Assembly (NCBI GenBank): GCA_937975915.1
Contig: CALJTY010000042.1
Location: 124,001 to 188,000, forward strand
DNA length: 64,000 nt
Reading direction: 5' to 3'
Source: an uncultured Acidimicrobiaceae bacterium
GTDB taxonomy: Bacteria; Actinomycetota; Acidimicrobiia; Acidimicrobiales; RAAP-2
Part shown: positions 1 to 8,440 of the stretch, one piece after another
Layout: each line of letters starts with the position of its first letter
How positions within the stretch are numbered: position 1 is the first letter of the stretch
Made by a program: the position numbers and the translations under genes
Notes under the pieces: generated by a model
What the model was told of the DNA's origin: nothing
The model's input: the letters and a program-made list of their open reading frames with translations, nothing else
Database searches by the model: none

Positions 1-55
1 GGACGGCCTCAATGCGCTGATGACAGCTTTGGCATTCATATTCGTACGTCGGCAT
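1..55 (-). CDS. FmdB-family zinc-ribbon protein, N-terminal fragment
   Basis: Only the first 18 codons lie in the window; the gene runs off the left edge. They read MPTYEYECQSCHQRIEAV, the hallmark start of the FmdB putative regulatory/zinc-ribbon family, with the first CxxC of the zinc knuckle visible. An AGGAG Shine-Dalgarno sits 4-5 bases before the ATG at position 55. The gene is divergent from the PafBC regulator at 192. Function of the family is poorly defined; the assignment rests on the signature start only. Confidence 0.8.
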   Translation of the reverse strand, partial: MPTYEYECQSCHQRIEAV

Positions 56-160
56 AATGCTCCTGAAGACAACTTCGAACTAGTAATCGTAATGCCCCAG
101 CGACACCGCCTGCACCGGCCATTTATGGGGTGAATAGTTAAGTGTCACAGCCTGGCTGTA

Positions 161-176
161 CTCTCGGTATCGAGAG
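161..176. other. Short inverted repeat upstream of pafBC start
   Basis: CTCTCG, a GTAT loop and CGAGAG form a perfect 6-bp inverted repeat that ends a few bases before the AAGGTGA ribosome-binding site of the WYL regulator. It could be an operator or a small leader hairpin; nothing else supports either role. Confidence 0.3.
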
Positions 177-191
177 AAAAGGTGACGGTTC

Positions 192-2126
192 ATGGCCCCA
201 AAAACTAAAGGTGGAGATCCGAAGCGCGATCGCTTGATGGCCCTGGTTTTGCTGTTGCAGAACGCCACCAAGGACAATCCACTCACCCAAGATGAGATCA
301 TCAGAGACCTCACCATTGATGACCCCAAGGGCAACAAGCTCATCAAAGCGTACGAAGGCGATCGCTTAGCGACTCGACAGAAGTTTGAACGCGACAAAAA
401 AGACATCCGTTCGAATGGAATTCAGATTGAGACCAAAGTTGCTGACGATGGAACTTCTGGGTACTGGATTGAGAAGGACTCAATGGCAGCGATCGGAATT
501 ATTTTCAATGAGCAAGAAGAGAGAGTGGTTCGTTTAGCGCTTCGCCTCTACGGCTTTGGAAAATACGGCGCGTTTAGTATTTTCAACGACGGCCCCGGAA
601 CCGATGGTTCACTGGCAATCTCGAATTATTACAACCCACTTGTTCGAGCCGTCAAACTGCAACGCGCAGTGAGTTTTGAATACCGTTCGTCAAAACTAAA
701 AACCCGCGTTGTTGAACCACTGCTTATCGCCACCTTTGATGGTTCTTCGTATCTAGTCGCTAGAACAAAGGACGAGGGCGTCCTGAAGAGTTACAAAATT
801 GATCGCATTACTTCTATGCCTGAAGTTCTGTCGCACAAATTTGATGTGAGCGAAGAAGATAAGAGGAATGCCGAAAGCTGGTCACCTAACTTCTCCAAAG
901 CCGAGAAAGCAATTGTGCTCACGGTTGTTGCCAAGAAAACGTACGCGGAGCTAATTATCCAGCAACAGCCGCAAGCGACCTCCAGAGTTAAAAAGAGCGG
1001 TCTGGTGGAGCTCACTGTTCCCTTCGACTCACCTCACGCTGCCATGCAGTTCTTGCTGCAGTCCGGTGACCGAATTGTTCTAGAAGAACCGAAGGACATC
1101 AGGAAAGAACTCAGCTCATGGCTGAAAGAAGTCAACAAGGGGAGCGCACCATCTACCGAGGGACTCGTCTTTTCTGAACCTGAACAGTCAGATGTCTTGG
1201 GCCAAACGCTGCTCTTGCTGCACGCCGTGTACGCAAGTCCCGAAGGCTTAACCGTTGGTGAGCTTTCAACTCGATTTGCTATGGACCCTTCAGATATTCG
1301 ACGCATCATGGACCGGCTCTATGCGCTCGAAATTGCAACAGGAACCAATAATTTTCCTGCTCTCCTCACGAAAATTGACGACGAGGACGACGACGATCCA
1401 AATTCACTGGAAATCCTCTACACCCCTGATTCGCTCAAAACAGATAATGGGTTCGCACTACCTAACTCACTGATGTGGCGCGACGTTTTCGAACTGAACG
1501 TCGCACTTCGAGAAACTTCTCGGGTTTATTCCGACAGTGCAATCTTGTCGGCGATAGAAAAGTTAGAAGCAGCGAGTGGCGTCTACCTAGGGGCAGAATC
1601 AACCTCTGTTGAAACGTTCATTCCAGAGATAACTAACGCGGTGAATAGCAAGCAACAAATTTCAATTCTCTACACCTCAGGGCAATCTGACGAAGCTCGC
1701 GAAAGGGCAATTGAGCCGCGAGACATCAAACGACTTAATGGACACACGTACGTCCGTGCATTCTGCACAGCGAGTGAGGGATGGCGAACATTTCGTGTTG
1801 ATCGCATCAGCGCAGTCCTGTCTACATCACCAGCTACCGAGCAGCGCCCAAGCGACTTGGAAGAAAACTGGCTGACACAAATTGGCTCAGGTGGTGAAGA
1901 AGTAATTGTCTTTGTCGATGCAAATACAAGGTGGCTATTCGAGCCTCTACCTGGGGCTCGTTGGTCAGTCACTAAGGATGGCGACAGCGCAGTTATGTTC
2001 AGAGTGTCTGACGATGAATTCTTAAATAACCTCATGCTCCAAGCAGGACCTGGCGCTCGCGTTGCTACAGCTAAGTTCAAAAAAGCTGGCCACGAGCTAG
2101 CAAAACGGATACTGAAGAACCTCTAG
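192..2126 (+). CDS. Fused PafB-PafC-type WYL-domain transcriptional regulator
   Basis: This 644-residue protein has two copies of the HTH-WYL architecture. The N-terminal half carries a helix-turn-helix-like segment (about 15-60) and a WYL domain near 155-215 (YRSSKLKTRVVEP, then SYKIDRI). The second half has another HTH near 345-385 (LTVGELSTRF) and a second WYL domain near 490-560 (EPRDIKRLNGHTYVRAFC, FRVDRI), followed by a WCX-like tail. Mycobacterial PafB and PafC are separate, heterodimerising WYL proteins that activate the RecA/LexA-independent DNA-damage response; one chain carrying both halves is also known in actinobacteria. Start: ATG with AAGGTGA about 7 bases upstream. No proteasome (pup/prc) gene is visible beside it, so a DNA-damage role is inferred from family alone. 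Confidence 0.8.
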   Translation: MAPKTKGGDPKRDRLMALVLLLQNATKDNPLTQDEIIRDLTIDDPKGNKLIKAYEGDRLATRQKFERDKKDIRSNGIQIETKVADDGTSGYWIEKDSMAAIGIIFNEQEERVVRLALRLYGFGKYGAFSIFNDGPGTDGSLAISNYYNPLVRAVKLQRAVSFEYRSSKLKTRVVEPLLIATFDGSSYLVARTKDEGVLKSYKIDRITSMPEVLSHKFDVSEEDKRNAESWSPNFSKAEKAIVLTVVAKKTYAELIIQQQPQATSRVKKSGLVELTVPFDSPHAAMQFLLQSGDRIVLEEPKDIRKELSSWLKEVNKGSAPSTEGLVFSEPEQSDVLGQTLLLLHAVYASPEGLTVGELSTRFAMDPSDIRRIMDRLYALEIATGTNNFPALLTKIDDEDDDDPNSLEILYTPDSLKTDNGFALPNSLMWRDVFELNVALRETSRVYSDSAILSAIEKLEAASGVYLGAESTSVETFIPEITNAVNSKQQISILYTSGQSDEARERAIEPRDIKRLNGHTYVRAFCTASEGWRTFRVDRISAVLSTSPATEQRPSDLEENWLTQIGSGGEEVIVFVDANTRWLFEPLPGARWSVTKDGDSAVMFRVSDDEFLNNLMLQAGPGARVATAKFKKAGHELAKRILKNL

Positions 2127-2471
2127 GGGCAAAAAACCTCTCTTGAGGCAGAAATTTTCAATATAATTTTCCATTCGTTCTGATACCTAAACTTCAAATT
2201 CCAGATGGATAGAAGTGTAAATTCACTCCTTTTCGACTTCGCTTTGACATCAAATGCAGAACATCATCCTTGGTCGAAGTGGTAACGCAATAACATACGC
2301 TTATCAGGAGTTTTAGAGTGATTATTGAACTCGTTTTCAACTTCTACTCGGCCCCAAAACGAGTGTTGAACGTTCGTTGCCACTCGACACATCGCCTAAT
2401 TCACTACGACCAAAATATATTCCACGATTGAATTCCATGACATACAACTGTCGAAAAAAAGTCTTAAATGC
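2127..2471. other. Gene-poor, AT-rich intergenic stretch
   Basis: No convincing gene. It separates the WYL regulator stop from the TTGACA element at 2472. A 37-codon frame at 2318-2431 (GTG start after AGGAG, spacing 7) exists but has no recognisable product. No clear terminator follows the regulator. Confidence 0.5.
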
Positions 2472-2500
2472 TTGACATTGGTGTGAAAACCTAGTGAACT
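2472..2500 (+). promoter_or_regulatory. Candidate promoter for the H1-like gene (TTGACA)
   Basis: A perfect TTGACA at 2472-2477 is followed after 17 bases by TGAACT, a weak -10. If used, transcription starts near 2507, giving a leader of roughly 225 nt before the GTG at 2734. Confidence 0.45.
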
Positions 2501-2506
2501 TTATTT

Positions 2507-2733
2507 TGTCCTTCTGCGGAGGAGGCCAAAGAAGTATCTAGGTGCTTGCTAGCAACTCGTAGATACAACTCTCTTCTGCTTAAGAACCGTGCACTGCGTT
2601 TGGTCGCCGTACAGCCGTGAGGCTGGGTGGTACACAATCGAGTTCATGTCGAATTATTAGTTCCGTTAAGCGTGAACACCACAGTGGTGTGATCGTGGTC
2701 TAGTAAATCAACGATAAACCCTAGGAGGGTAAA
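2507..2733 (+). promoter_or_regulatory. Long, potentially structured 5' leader of the H1-like mRNA
   Basis: The stretch holds several inverted repeats: GTATCTA pairs with TAGATAC and encloses a TTGCTAGCAA palindrome; AGCC-GTGA-GGCT lies nested between two GTAC tetramers; and CACCACAGTGGTG is a near-perfect hairpin. Immediately before the start, CCCT-AGG-AGGG (2719-2729) folds over the AGGAGGG ribosome-binding site. I do not recognise a known riboswitch or Rfam-type motif. A cis-regulatory leader or an independent small RNA are both possible. Confidence 0.35.
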
Positions 2734-3033
2734 GTGGCACCAGCTGCGAAGAAGAAGGCTGCACCTAAGAAGGCTGCACCAAAGAAGGCTGCTAAGCGCA
2801 AGCCAGCTGCAAAGAAGGCTGCAAAGAAGACAGCTAAGAAGGCTGCCCCTAAGAAGGCTGCTAAGAAGACAGCAAAGCGCAAGCCAGCTGCCAAGAAGGC
2901 TGCCAAGAAGGCAACTAAGCGCAAGCCAGCTGCAAAGAAGGCTGCTGCAAAGAAGACTGCAAAGAAGGCTGCACCAAAGAAGGCTGCAAAGCGCAAGCCT
3001 GCTAAGCGCAAGCCAGCTGCAAAGAAGAAGTAG
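2734..3033 (+). CDS. Lysine/alanine/proline-rich histone H1-like protein
   Basis: The 99 residues are almost entirely Lys, Ala, Pro, Arg and Thr, built from AAPKK, AKRKPAAKK and KKTAKKA repeats with no hydrophobic core. This matches the H1-like basic tails of bacterial nucleoid proteins (for example the C-terminal half of mycobacterial HupB), but here there is no HU domain attached. The GTG start has a strong AGGAGGG site four bases upstream, and the gene ends just before a strong terminator, so it is probably abundant and monocistronic. Role: DNA compaction or nucleic-acid binding by charge, inferred from composition. The low-complexity codon repeats also make the region internally repetitive at the DNA level. 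Confidence 0.8.
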   Translation: MAPAAKKKAAPKKAAPKKAAKRKPAAKKAAKKTAKKAAPKKAAKKTAKRKPAAKKAAKKATKRKPAAKKAAAKKTAKKAAPKKAAKRKPAKRKPAAKKK

Positions 3034-3058
3034 TCAAACACCCTTAGGGGTATTTGTA

Positions 3059-3094
3059 ACTAAACGGGGGCTTCGGCCCCCGTTTAGTGCTTTC
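3059..3094 (+). terminator. Strong intrinsic terminator after the H1-like gene
   Basis: A 13-bp perfect stem (ACTAAACGGGGGC at 3059-3071 with its complement at 3076-3088) closed by a TTCG tetraloop, followed by a short T-rich tail. It lies between convergent genes and may serve the H1-like gene and fbiD. Confidence 0.85.
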
Positions 3095-3099
3095 TAGAG

Positions 3100-3642
3100 T
3101 TACTTCAGATCTGAAGGTTCATCAACGTCGTAGCCCCAGGGGCTATCCAGAATCGTTGAACATTCAATGCCTAGGCGTTTCGCCTCTTGTTCGTGAAGGA
3201 CCCTTGATCCAACGCCGTAGTGAAAGCGAAAATCAAGCCCTGTAGGGAGACTTAGAACATTGGTCCCAGATCCGTGGTGATCGCTCACAATGGTGATTGC
3301 TGCTGTTGGAGAAAAGTCATTTAAGCCTTCTGGGTTTTTTAGGTCTCCATGGACAACGTGCAAACGTTCGTATCGAGACCCGAGCGCAACGTACGCATGT
3401 GAGACTGCTTCATTAAGTCCACTCGAGTGAGATTCGACTACTTCAATTCCGAGTTGCGTAGCAAACGAAGTTATCTCGGGACTTTCGCTGAGTACGAGAA
3501 CTTTTCTGGTGCCACAACTTTGCAGCACACCACGTGCAAGTTCTTCGGCGAGTTTGCTTACATCGAGTGACGTGTCTTTGCGCAGTCGGTCTTTAGCCAG
3601 GTCAAACTGCTTTAGAGGCACCAAGAACGCGTCGTAGGTCAT
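3100..3642 (-). CDS. fbiD: 2-phospho-L-lactate/phosphoenolpyruvate guanylyltransferase (CofC/FbiD)
   Basis: The 180-residue protein matches the CofC/FbiD nucleotidyltransferase family: an N-terminal LVPLKQFDLAKDRL segment, the VVHGDLKNPEGL region, and the HGSGTNVLSLP plus YGVGSRVLHEQEAKRLG motifs that bind GTP and the phospho-acid. The family makes the GDP-activated (deazaflavin-accepting) intermediate of coenzyme F420. No other F420 gene is in the window, which is common because fbi genes are scattered. The start ATG lies exactly six bases after a TAGCAT -10 element, supporting a leaderless transcript. It is divergent from rnhB. Confidence 0.85.
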   Translation of the reverse strand: MTYDAFLVPLKQFDLAKDRLRKDTSLDVSKLAEELARGVLQSCGTRKVLVLSESPEITSFATQLGIEVVESHSSGLNEAVSHAYVALGSRYERLHVVHGDLKNPEGLNDFSPTAAITIVSDHHGSGTNVLSLPTGLDFRFHYGVGSRVLHEQEAKRLGIECSTILDSPWGYDVDEPSDLK

Positions 3643-3648
3643 TGATTA

Positions 3649-3654
3649 ATGCTA
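3649..3654 (-). promoter_or_regulatory. Leaderless -10 element of fbiD
   Basis: On the minus strand TAGCAT is followed by exactly six bases and then the fbiD ATG. One of 14 such arrangements in the window; no clear -35. Confidence 0.6.
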
Positions 3655-3680
3655 GACACTCTCTACGTACCCAGATACCT

Positions 3681-4358
3681 ATGACTCTTGAAACGAACGA
3701 TCTACTTGCCTTTGAAAGGCCGCTTATTGCGCGAGGAGAAATTGTCGTTGGCCTCGACGAAGTTGGCAGAGGAGCACTCGCTGGTCCATTAACCGTGGGC
3801 GCTGTTGTTATTACAGAGATAACCAATCCACCCTCTGCGCTCACAGACTCAAAACTGCTCACGGCGAATCGTCGCGAGCAGCTGCAAGAACCAATAAAGC
3901 AGTGGGCGAGTGCATGGTCTCTTGGCTCAGTTAGCTCAGAAGAAATCGATGAGTGGGGACTTCGCCTGGCGCTTGCTGTTGCTGCTACTAGAGCGGTGCA
4001 AGGCCTTGACGTGGTGCCAACCCATGCACTTATCGATGGTTCATTTAACTTGCTCGACGCTCCGGCTGACGTGAAGTTTGGAAGTTCACCAGCACCGGAA
4101 TTGCTCTATTCAAAGATTCCTCACACCACCATTGTTAAAGGCGATCAAAAGAGCGCGACGATTTCCGGTGCATCGGTACTCGCCAAAGTTGCACGAGATG
4201 CGTTCATGACCGAGCTAAGTGAAGAATTTCCTGCCTACGGATGGGCTGGGAACAAGGGCTACGGTGCTGCTGGACACTTAAACGCGTTAAGCGAATTTGG
4301 TGCAACTGCGTATCACCGACGGTCATGGAATCTGCCTGAGTTTCAAGGCAAAAAATAG
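3681..4358 (+). CDS. rnhB: Ribonuclease HII
   Basis: RNase HII removes ribonucleotides and RNA primers from RNA-DNA hybrids. The 225-residue frame has the family signature GLDEVGRGALAGPL with the first catalytic Asp-Glu pair near residue 25, DSKLL near 55, the central Asp in HALIDGSF near 115, and KGDQKSATISGASVLAKVARD with the last catalytic Asp near 170. I chose the internal ATG at 3681: an upstream in-frame ATG at 3642 would add 13 non-conserved residues and overlap the divergent fbiD start. The gene is divergent from fbiD, and the ABC ATPase follows about 65 bases downstream. Confidence 0.92.
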   Translation: MTLETNDLLAFERPLIARGEIVVGLDEVGRGALAGPLTVGAVVITEITNPPSALTDSKLLTANRREQLQEPIKQWASAWSLGSVSSEEIDEWGLRLALAVAATRAVQGLDVVPTHALIDGSFNLLDAPADVKFGSSPAPELLYSKIPHTTIVKGDQKSATISGASVLAKVARDAFMTELSEEFPAYGWAGNKGYGAAGHLNALSEFGATAYHRRSWNLPEFQGKK

Positions 4359-4413
4359 CCCCCATCTCGCTTTTTCAAAGGCGAATGTCTGAGGAGTGAC
4401 ACAAGATTCGCAT

Positions 4414-4419
4414 TACACT
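4414..4419 (+). promoter_or_regulatory. Leaderless -10 element of the fused ABC ATPase gene
   Basis: TACACT followed by six bases and GTG at 4426. This argues for the 4426 start rather than the in-frame GTG at 4396, which would place the promoter inside the gene. Confidence 0.55.
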
Positions 4420-4425
4420 TGTCAG

Positions 4426-6444
4426 GTGACCAATGTCCTATCTGTTAAAGACTTAAAGACCGAATTTCACATGAGAACCGGCAACGTTGTTGCCGTTGAT
4501 GGTGTGAGCTTCACTATTGGTGAAGGTGAATGCGTAGGGCTCGTAGGAGAGTCTGGCTGCGGTAAAACCACCATTGGAATGTCAGTCATGGGACTGCTCC
4601 CTGGCACTGGACACGTAGTTGGTGGCTCAATTGAGCTCCTCGGACAAGACATTGCCGGGTTTGACGAATCGCAGATGCAAAAGGTCCGTGGCAACCAGGT
4701 AGCCATGATCCCTCAAGACCCAATGACCGCCCTAAACCCGACCATGACCATTGGTCACCAGATTGCTGAAGGCTTTATCTGGCACCGTGGGTGCAGCGAA
4801 GAAGAGGGTCGCCAAAGAGCAATCGAAGTACTTCGCATGGTCGAAATGCCACAGCCTGAAGAACGTCTTGATCAGTACCCACACGAATTATCTGGTGGAC
4901 TTCGCCAGCGCGTGATGATTGCCATGGCACTCGTGTGTGAACCGAAACTGCTCATTGCTGATGAACCAACTACCGCGCTTGACGTAACAATCCAGGCTCA
5001 AATCTTGAACCTGATTGACCGACTTCGCCGCGATCTAAAGATGGCAGTTCTTCTCATTACGCACGACATGGGTGTCATTGCTGGACGTACAGACCGCGTT
5101 GTTGTGATGTACGCCGGTAAGAAGGCGGAGCTTGCAGCAACTCGTGATCTCTTCGCCGAGATGCGCCACCCCTATACCCAGGCGCTCCTTAGCTCCGTCC
5201 CTGACATCAGCTCTACTGAGAAGCGTCGTCTTCTTTCAATTTCAGGACTCCCACCTGACCTTTCCAAGGAACTAGTGGGATGTCGTTTTGCTCCACGCTG
5301 CACATTCGCAACAGATGCCTGTCGTAATAGTGAGCCACCACTTAGCCAAGAGGGTCAGCACGAGTTTGCTTGCTTTAATCCAGTCAAGGGGCTCGGCATC
5401 AAAGTTCAGCAACGCCTGGTAGAAACTTCGTTCAATGCTGAATCATCAGCGACACTTCTCGAGGTAAATAATTTGGTCAAGTTATACCCACTGCGATCAT
5501 CAAGTCTGTTTTCTCGTAGCAAAAAGAATGTAAACGCAATTAGTGATGTTTCTTTCTCCTTGCGCGCAGGTGAAACTTTTGGTCTAGTGGGAGAGTCTGG
5601 TTGCGGTAAAACTACGACCGCCAAGGTGATTGCTGGACTTGAGGCGCCAACAAGCGGCTCGGTGAATTTTGAAGGTAAGGCTTTGGAAAGCCTTAAGGGT
5701 AAAGAGAGACTGGCTGCACGTAGGAACGTGCAAATGATGTTCCAGGATCCTTATGCATCGCTCAACCCTCGCCAACCCGTTGGTTCAATCCTCGAAGAGC
5801 CCTTCATTATTCACGGCGAAGGAACTGCCAAAGAACGTAAAGAGAAAGTCATCAAGTTGCTGGACCTCGTAGGTCTTTCAAAGAACGCGATGCTTCGTTA
5901 CTCACACGAATTTTCTGGTGGTCAGCGCCAGCGAATCGGCCTGGCACGTGCCATTGCCCTCAATCCAAAATTGTTAGTTGCCGACGAGCCTGTGAGTGCG
6001 CTCGACGTATCCATTCAGGCTCAAATTCTTAACTTGATCAAAGACCTTCAGTCAGAACTTGATCTGTCGCTTCTCATCATTAGTCACGACCTAGGTGTCA
6101 TCCGCTACATGGCTGACACGGTTGGTGTTATGTATCTTGGAAAGCTGGTTGAAGTTGGGCCGTCCGAGAGCATTTACATGAACCCAGTTCACCACTACAC
6201 GCGTGGACTGCTCGATGCAGTTCCTCAGCCTATGGATGCTCTGAAGGCGCAGGAAGGCTCTACGAAGCTGCTCAAGGGTGAACTGCCATCGCCGGTGGAC
6301 CCACCATCAGGATGCAGATTTAGGACTCGCTGCCCAATGGCAACAGACATTTGCACTAACGAAGAGCCACCGATGCAAGAGTTCGGACCGAACCACTTCT
6401 CAGCGTGTCACTTCCCACTGCGCCAGCCAGTGAGTTTTCGTTAA
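4426..6444 (+). CDS. Fused double ATPase of an oligopeptide/nickel-type ABC importer (DppD-DppF/OppDF fusion)
   Basis: About 672 residues with two complete nucleotide-binding domains. The first has Walker A GESGCGKTT (about 43-51), signature LSGGLRQRV and Walker B LLIADEPTTALD, and ends in the oligopeptide-type cysteine tail (GCRFAPRC, DAC, FACF). The second has GESGCGKTT near 385, signature FSGGQRQRI, Walker B LLVADEPVSALD and the tail GCRFRTRC. The cysteines are typical of OppD/OppF and DppD/DppF. All catalytic motifs are intact in both halves. The gene ends one base before the convergent dppC-like gene, whose partners lie on the minus strand, so the importer is split between two transcripts. 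The start at 4426 follows the -10 element; 4396 is the alternative. Confidence 0.88.
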   Translation: MTNVLSVKDLKTEFHMRTGNVVAVDGVSFTIGEGECVGLVGESGCGKTTIGMSVMGLLPGTGHVVGGSIELLGQDIAGFDESQMQKVRGNQVAMIPQDPMTALNPTMTIGHQIAEGFIWHRGCSEEEGRQRAIEVLRMVEMPQPEERLDQYPHELSGGLRQRVMIAMALVCEPKLLIADEPTTALDVTIQAQILNLIDRLRRDLKMAVLLITHDMGVIAGRTDRVVVMYAGKKAELAATRDLFAEMRHPYTQALLSSVPDISSTEKRRLLSISGLPPDLSKELVGCRFAPRCTFATDACRNSEPPLSQEGQHEFACFNPVKGLGIKVQQRLVETSFNAESSATLLEVNNLVKLYPLRSSSLFSRSKKNVNAISDVSFSLRAGETFGLVGESGCGKTTTAKVIAGLEAPTSGSVNFEGKALESLKGKERLAARRNVQMMFQDPYASLNPRQPVGSILEEPFIIHGEGTAKERKEKVIKLLDLVGLSKNAMLRYSHEFSGGQRQRIGLARAIALNPKLLVADEPVSALDVSIQAQILNLIKDLQSELDLSLLIISHDLGVIRYMADTVGVMYLGKLVEVGPSESIYMNPVHHYTRGLLDAVPQPMDALKAQEGSTKLLKGELPSPVDPPSGCRFRTRCPMATDICTNEEPPMQEFGPNHFSACHFPLRQPVSFR

Positions 6445-7389
6445 TTAACGCTTTTGAAGGCGGACTTCGAATCCGTCTCTAAGTGCGTCACCAATGTAAT
6501 TAAGTGAGAGCACGACGAGAACAATGCACACTGCCGGTGGAACAATTTCCCACCAATAGCCCTGTGCAGCAAACGGAACTCCGTTATTGAGCATTGAGCC
6601 CCAGTCGGTATTTGGAAGTGGAATACCGAGGCCAATGAATCCCAGTCCCGCAAGTGCGAGGATGGAGTCGGCAACTGAGAATGTTGCAATTACGACCATC
6701 GTTCCGACAGTGTTTGGCAGGATGTGACGAAGGATGATTCTTCGAGACCCTCCACCCATTGTCTTAACTGCAGAGACAAACTCACGCGACTTAAGACTGA
6801 GAGTTTCGCCTCTAATAAGTCGAGCAGATCCAAACCATCCGGTGAGTCCCAGGGTCAAAATGATGATCGTGGTTGACTGACCGAAGAGCACAACAATCAC
6901 GATGATCAAAAAGAGACCAGGAACTGAAAGTCCAACGTCCACGAAACGCATCATGAAGCTGTCGAGCATCTTTCCGCGATAACCAGCAACAGCACCATAA
7001 ATTGAGCCGACAGAGACTGAAATAACACCTGCCAAGAAGCCAACAGTGAGTGCGGTGCGCCCACCAAGCATCAAACGTCCAATGACATCGAATCCTGACG
7101 GATCTGTTCCAAGAATTGCTGAGAATGAGTGGAACCATGGGAAGTTATATGGCGATCCACCATTGATCAGCGTGGAGGAGATTGCGAAAGGGTCGCTTTG
7201 ATTGGTGCGGTAGATGAACGGTCCAACAAATGAGAACAGAATCATGAAACCAAGTACGAAAAGTGAAGCCACCGCGAGTTTGTTCTCACGAAAGGTTCTC
7301 CAAATCAGTGTTAGAAGACTTCCTTCATCGCCAATAGCTCCCGCATCCTTGTCCTGGATGACATCGGTGTTGTTAGTAACGTCGCTCAT
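6445..7389 (-). CDS. Oligopeptide-type ABC importer permease (DppC/OppC family)
   Basis: The 314-residue inner-membrane protein begins with a soluble tail and one transmembrane helix (LAVASLFVLGFMILFSFVGP), followed by the periplasmic-loop motif PFIYRTNQSDPF and the permease core. The EAA-like coupling loop reads FVSAVKTMGGGSRRIILRHILPN, a clear DppC signature. It follows the dppB-like gene with a 3-bp gap and so shares its transcript. Substrate cannot be read from the sequence; peptides are the family default. Confidence 0.88.
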   Translation of the reverse strand: MSDVTNNTDVIQDKDAGAIGDEGSLLTLIWRTFRENKLAVASLFVLGFMILFSFVGPFIYRTNQSDPFAISSTLINGGSPYNFPWFHSFSAILGTDPSGFDVIGRLMLGGRTALTVGFLAGVISVSVGSIYGAVAGYRGKMLDSFMMRFVDVGLSVPGLFLIIVIVVLFGQSTTIIILTLGLTGWFGSARLIRGETLSLKSREFVSAVKTMGGGSRRIILRHILPNTVGTMVVIATFSVADSILALAGLGFIGLGIPLPNTDWGSMLNNGVPFAAQGYWWEIVPPAVCIVLVVLSLNYIGDALRDGFEVRLQKR

Positions 7390-7392
7390 TGC

Positions 7393-8352
7393 TTAGTTCC
7401 CCTTGCTTCCGATACGAATTCGAGGGTCGGCAACCGCGTAGAGAAGGTCAGCAACAATTGAACCGAGAACAGTAACTACGGTCGCGATAATTGTGGTTCC
7501 AACCACCGTTGGCATGTCTTGTGAAGTTGCAGCTCGGAGGGTGAGGAGTCCCATGCCAGGAATGTCATAGAGCGTTTCTGTAATGAGTGCTCCTCCAACC
7601 ACTGCTGGAAGGCTGAGTCCAATAATTGTCACGATTGGGAGCATGGAGTTTCTGAGAGCGTGTCTACGAATCACAAGCTTCTCAGGGAGACCTTTTGCAC
7701 GAGCAGTCTTGATGTAATCCTGGGTGAGGGTATCAAGCATTGAAGAGCGCTGGAATCTACTGAGGCCTCCAACACCCAAGAGCGAAAGCGTCAACACTGG
7801 AAGTATGTATTGGCGTGGTGAAGTGAACAGTGAGAACACACCAGTATCAGTAGCAACTGTTACGGGGAAAATGTGCAGCTTGATTGCGAAAACTGAAATC
7901 AACGTCTCACCAATCAAGAACACTGGCGTTGCATAAAGAATGAAAGTAATTAGCGTTGCGAAGTAGTCAATTTTTGTGTTTCGACGCTGAGCCTGGAAGA
8001 TTCCAAGTGGAATTGCCAAGAAGAACTGAATGATTAGAGAAACGTTTACAAGCACCAATGTGTGGCCAAGGGCAGACTTGATGAGATACCAAACAGGTGC
8101 ACTTTGGGTGATTGAGTTCCCGAGACGAAGCTGAGCGATCTGCATGAGGTAGTGCCACCACTGATAAATAAGTGATTTATCTAGACCATTGTCAATATTG
8201 AACTGTCTGATTGTGCGTGGATTAGCTCGGTTTCCGAGGGCAACTACTGCGGGTCCTCCGGGTACAAAATGCTCCAAAATAAATGTCAAGGTCACAACGA
8301 TAAGTAGGACGAAAAACCCTTGATAGATGCGTTTGGTTAGGTACGAAAGCAC
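7393..8352 (-). CDS. Oligopeptide-type ABC importer permease (DppB/OppB family)
   Basis: A 319-residue membrane protein starting MLSYLTKRIYQGFFVLLIVVTLTF-like, with the diagnostic first helix followed by the FVPGGPAVVALG loop, a DYIKTARAKGL EAA loop near residue 220 and about six hydrophobic helices. DppB proteins pair with DppC to form the translocation pore. It lies downstream of the binding-protein gene behind a terminator-like hairpin, which probably sets lower expression for the permeases than for the binding protein. Confidence 0.88.
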   Translation of the reverse strand: MLSYLTKRIYQGFFVLLIVVTLTFILEHFVPGGPAVVALGNRANPRTIRQFNIDNGLDKSLIYQWWHYLMQIAQLRLGNSITQSAPVWYLIKSALGHTLVLVNVSLIIQFFLAIPLGIFQAQRRNTKIDYFATLITFILYATPVFLIGETLISVFAIKLHIFPVTVATDTGVFSLFTSPRQYILPVLTLSLLGVGGLSRFQRSSMLDTLTQDYIKTARAKGLPEKLVIRRHALRNSMLPIVTIIGLSLPAVVGGALITETLYDIPGMGLLTLRAATSQDMPTVVGTTIIATVVTVLGSIVADLLYAVADPRIRIGSKGN

Positions 8353-8375
8353 GTTGCAACTCTACTACTAAATGC

Positions 8376-8409
8376 AAAAAACCCTCCGGATTGCTCCGGA
8401 GGGTTTTTT
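8376..8409. terminator. Terminator/attenuator between binding-protein and permease genes
   Basis: A 9-bp GC-rich stem (CCCTCCGGA at 8382-8390 with TCCGGAGGG at 8395-8403, loop TTGC), flanked by six A and six T. On the minus strand it follows the binding-protein stop and precedes dppB. Such partial terminators allow binding protein to be made in excess over permeases. Confidence 0.8.
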
Positions 8410-8440
8410 GTTTCTAGAACTAGCTAGAAGTTACGACTTG

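Noticed and set aside
2318..2431. 37-codon frame with AGGAG site in the intergenic stretch
   Set aside because: Too short and without recognisable features; kept only as a possibility.
2734..3033. Periodic repeats that could suggest a CRISPR array
   Set aside because: The periodicity follows codons of the KPAAKK motif and has no unique spacers.
2721..3041. Open frame opposite the H1-like gene, rich in Phe and Ala
   Set aside because: It is the complement of AAG/GCT repeats; no SD and a nonsensical product.
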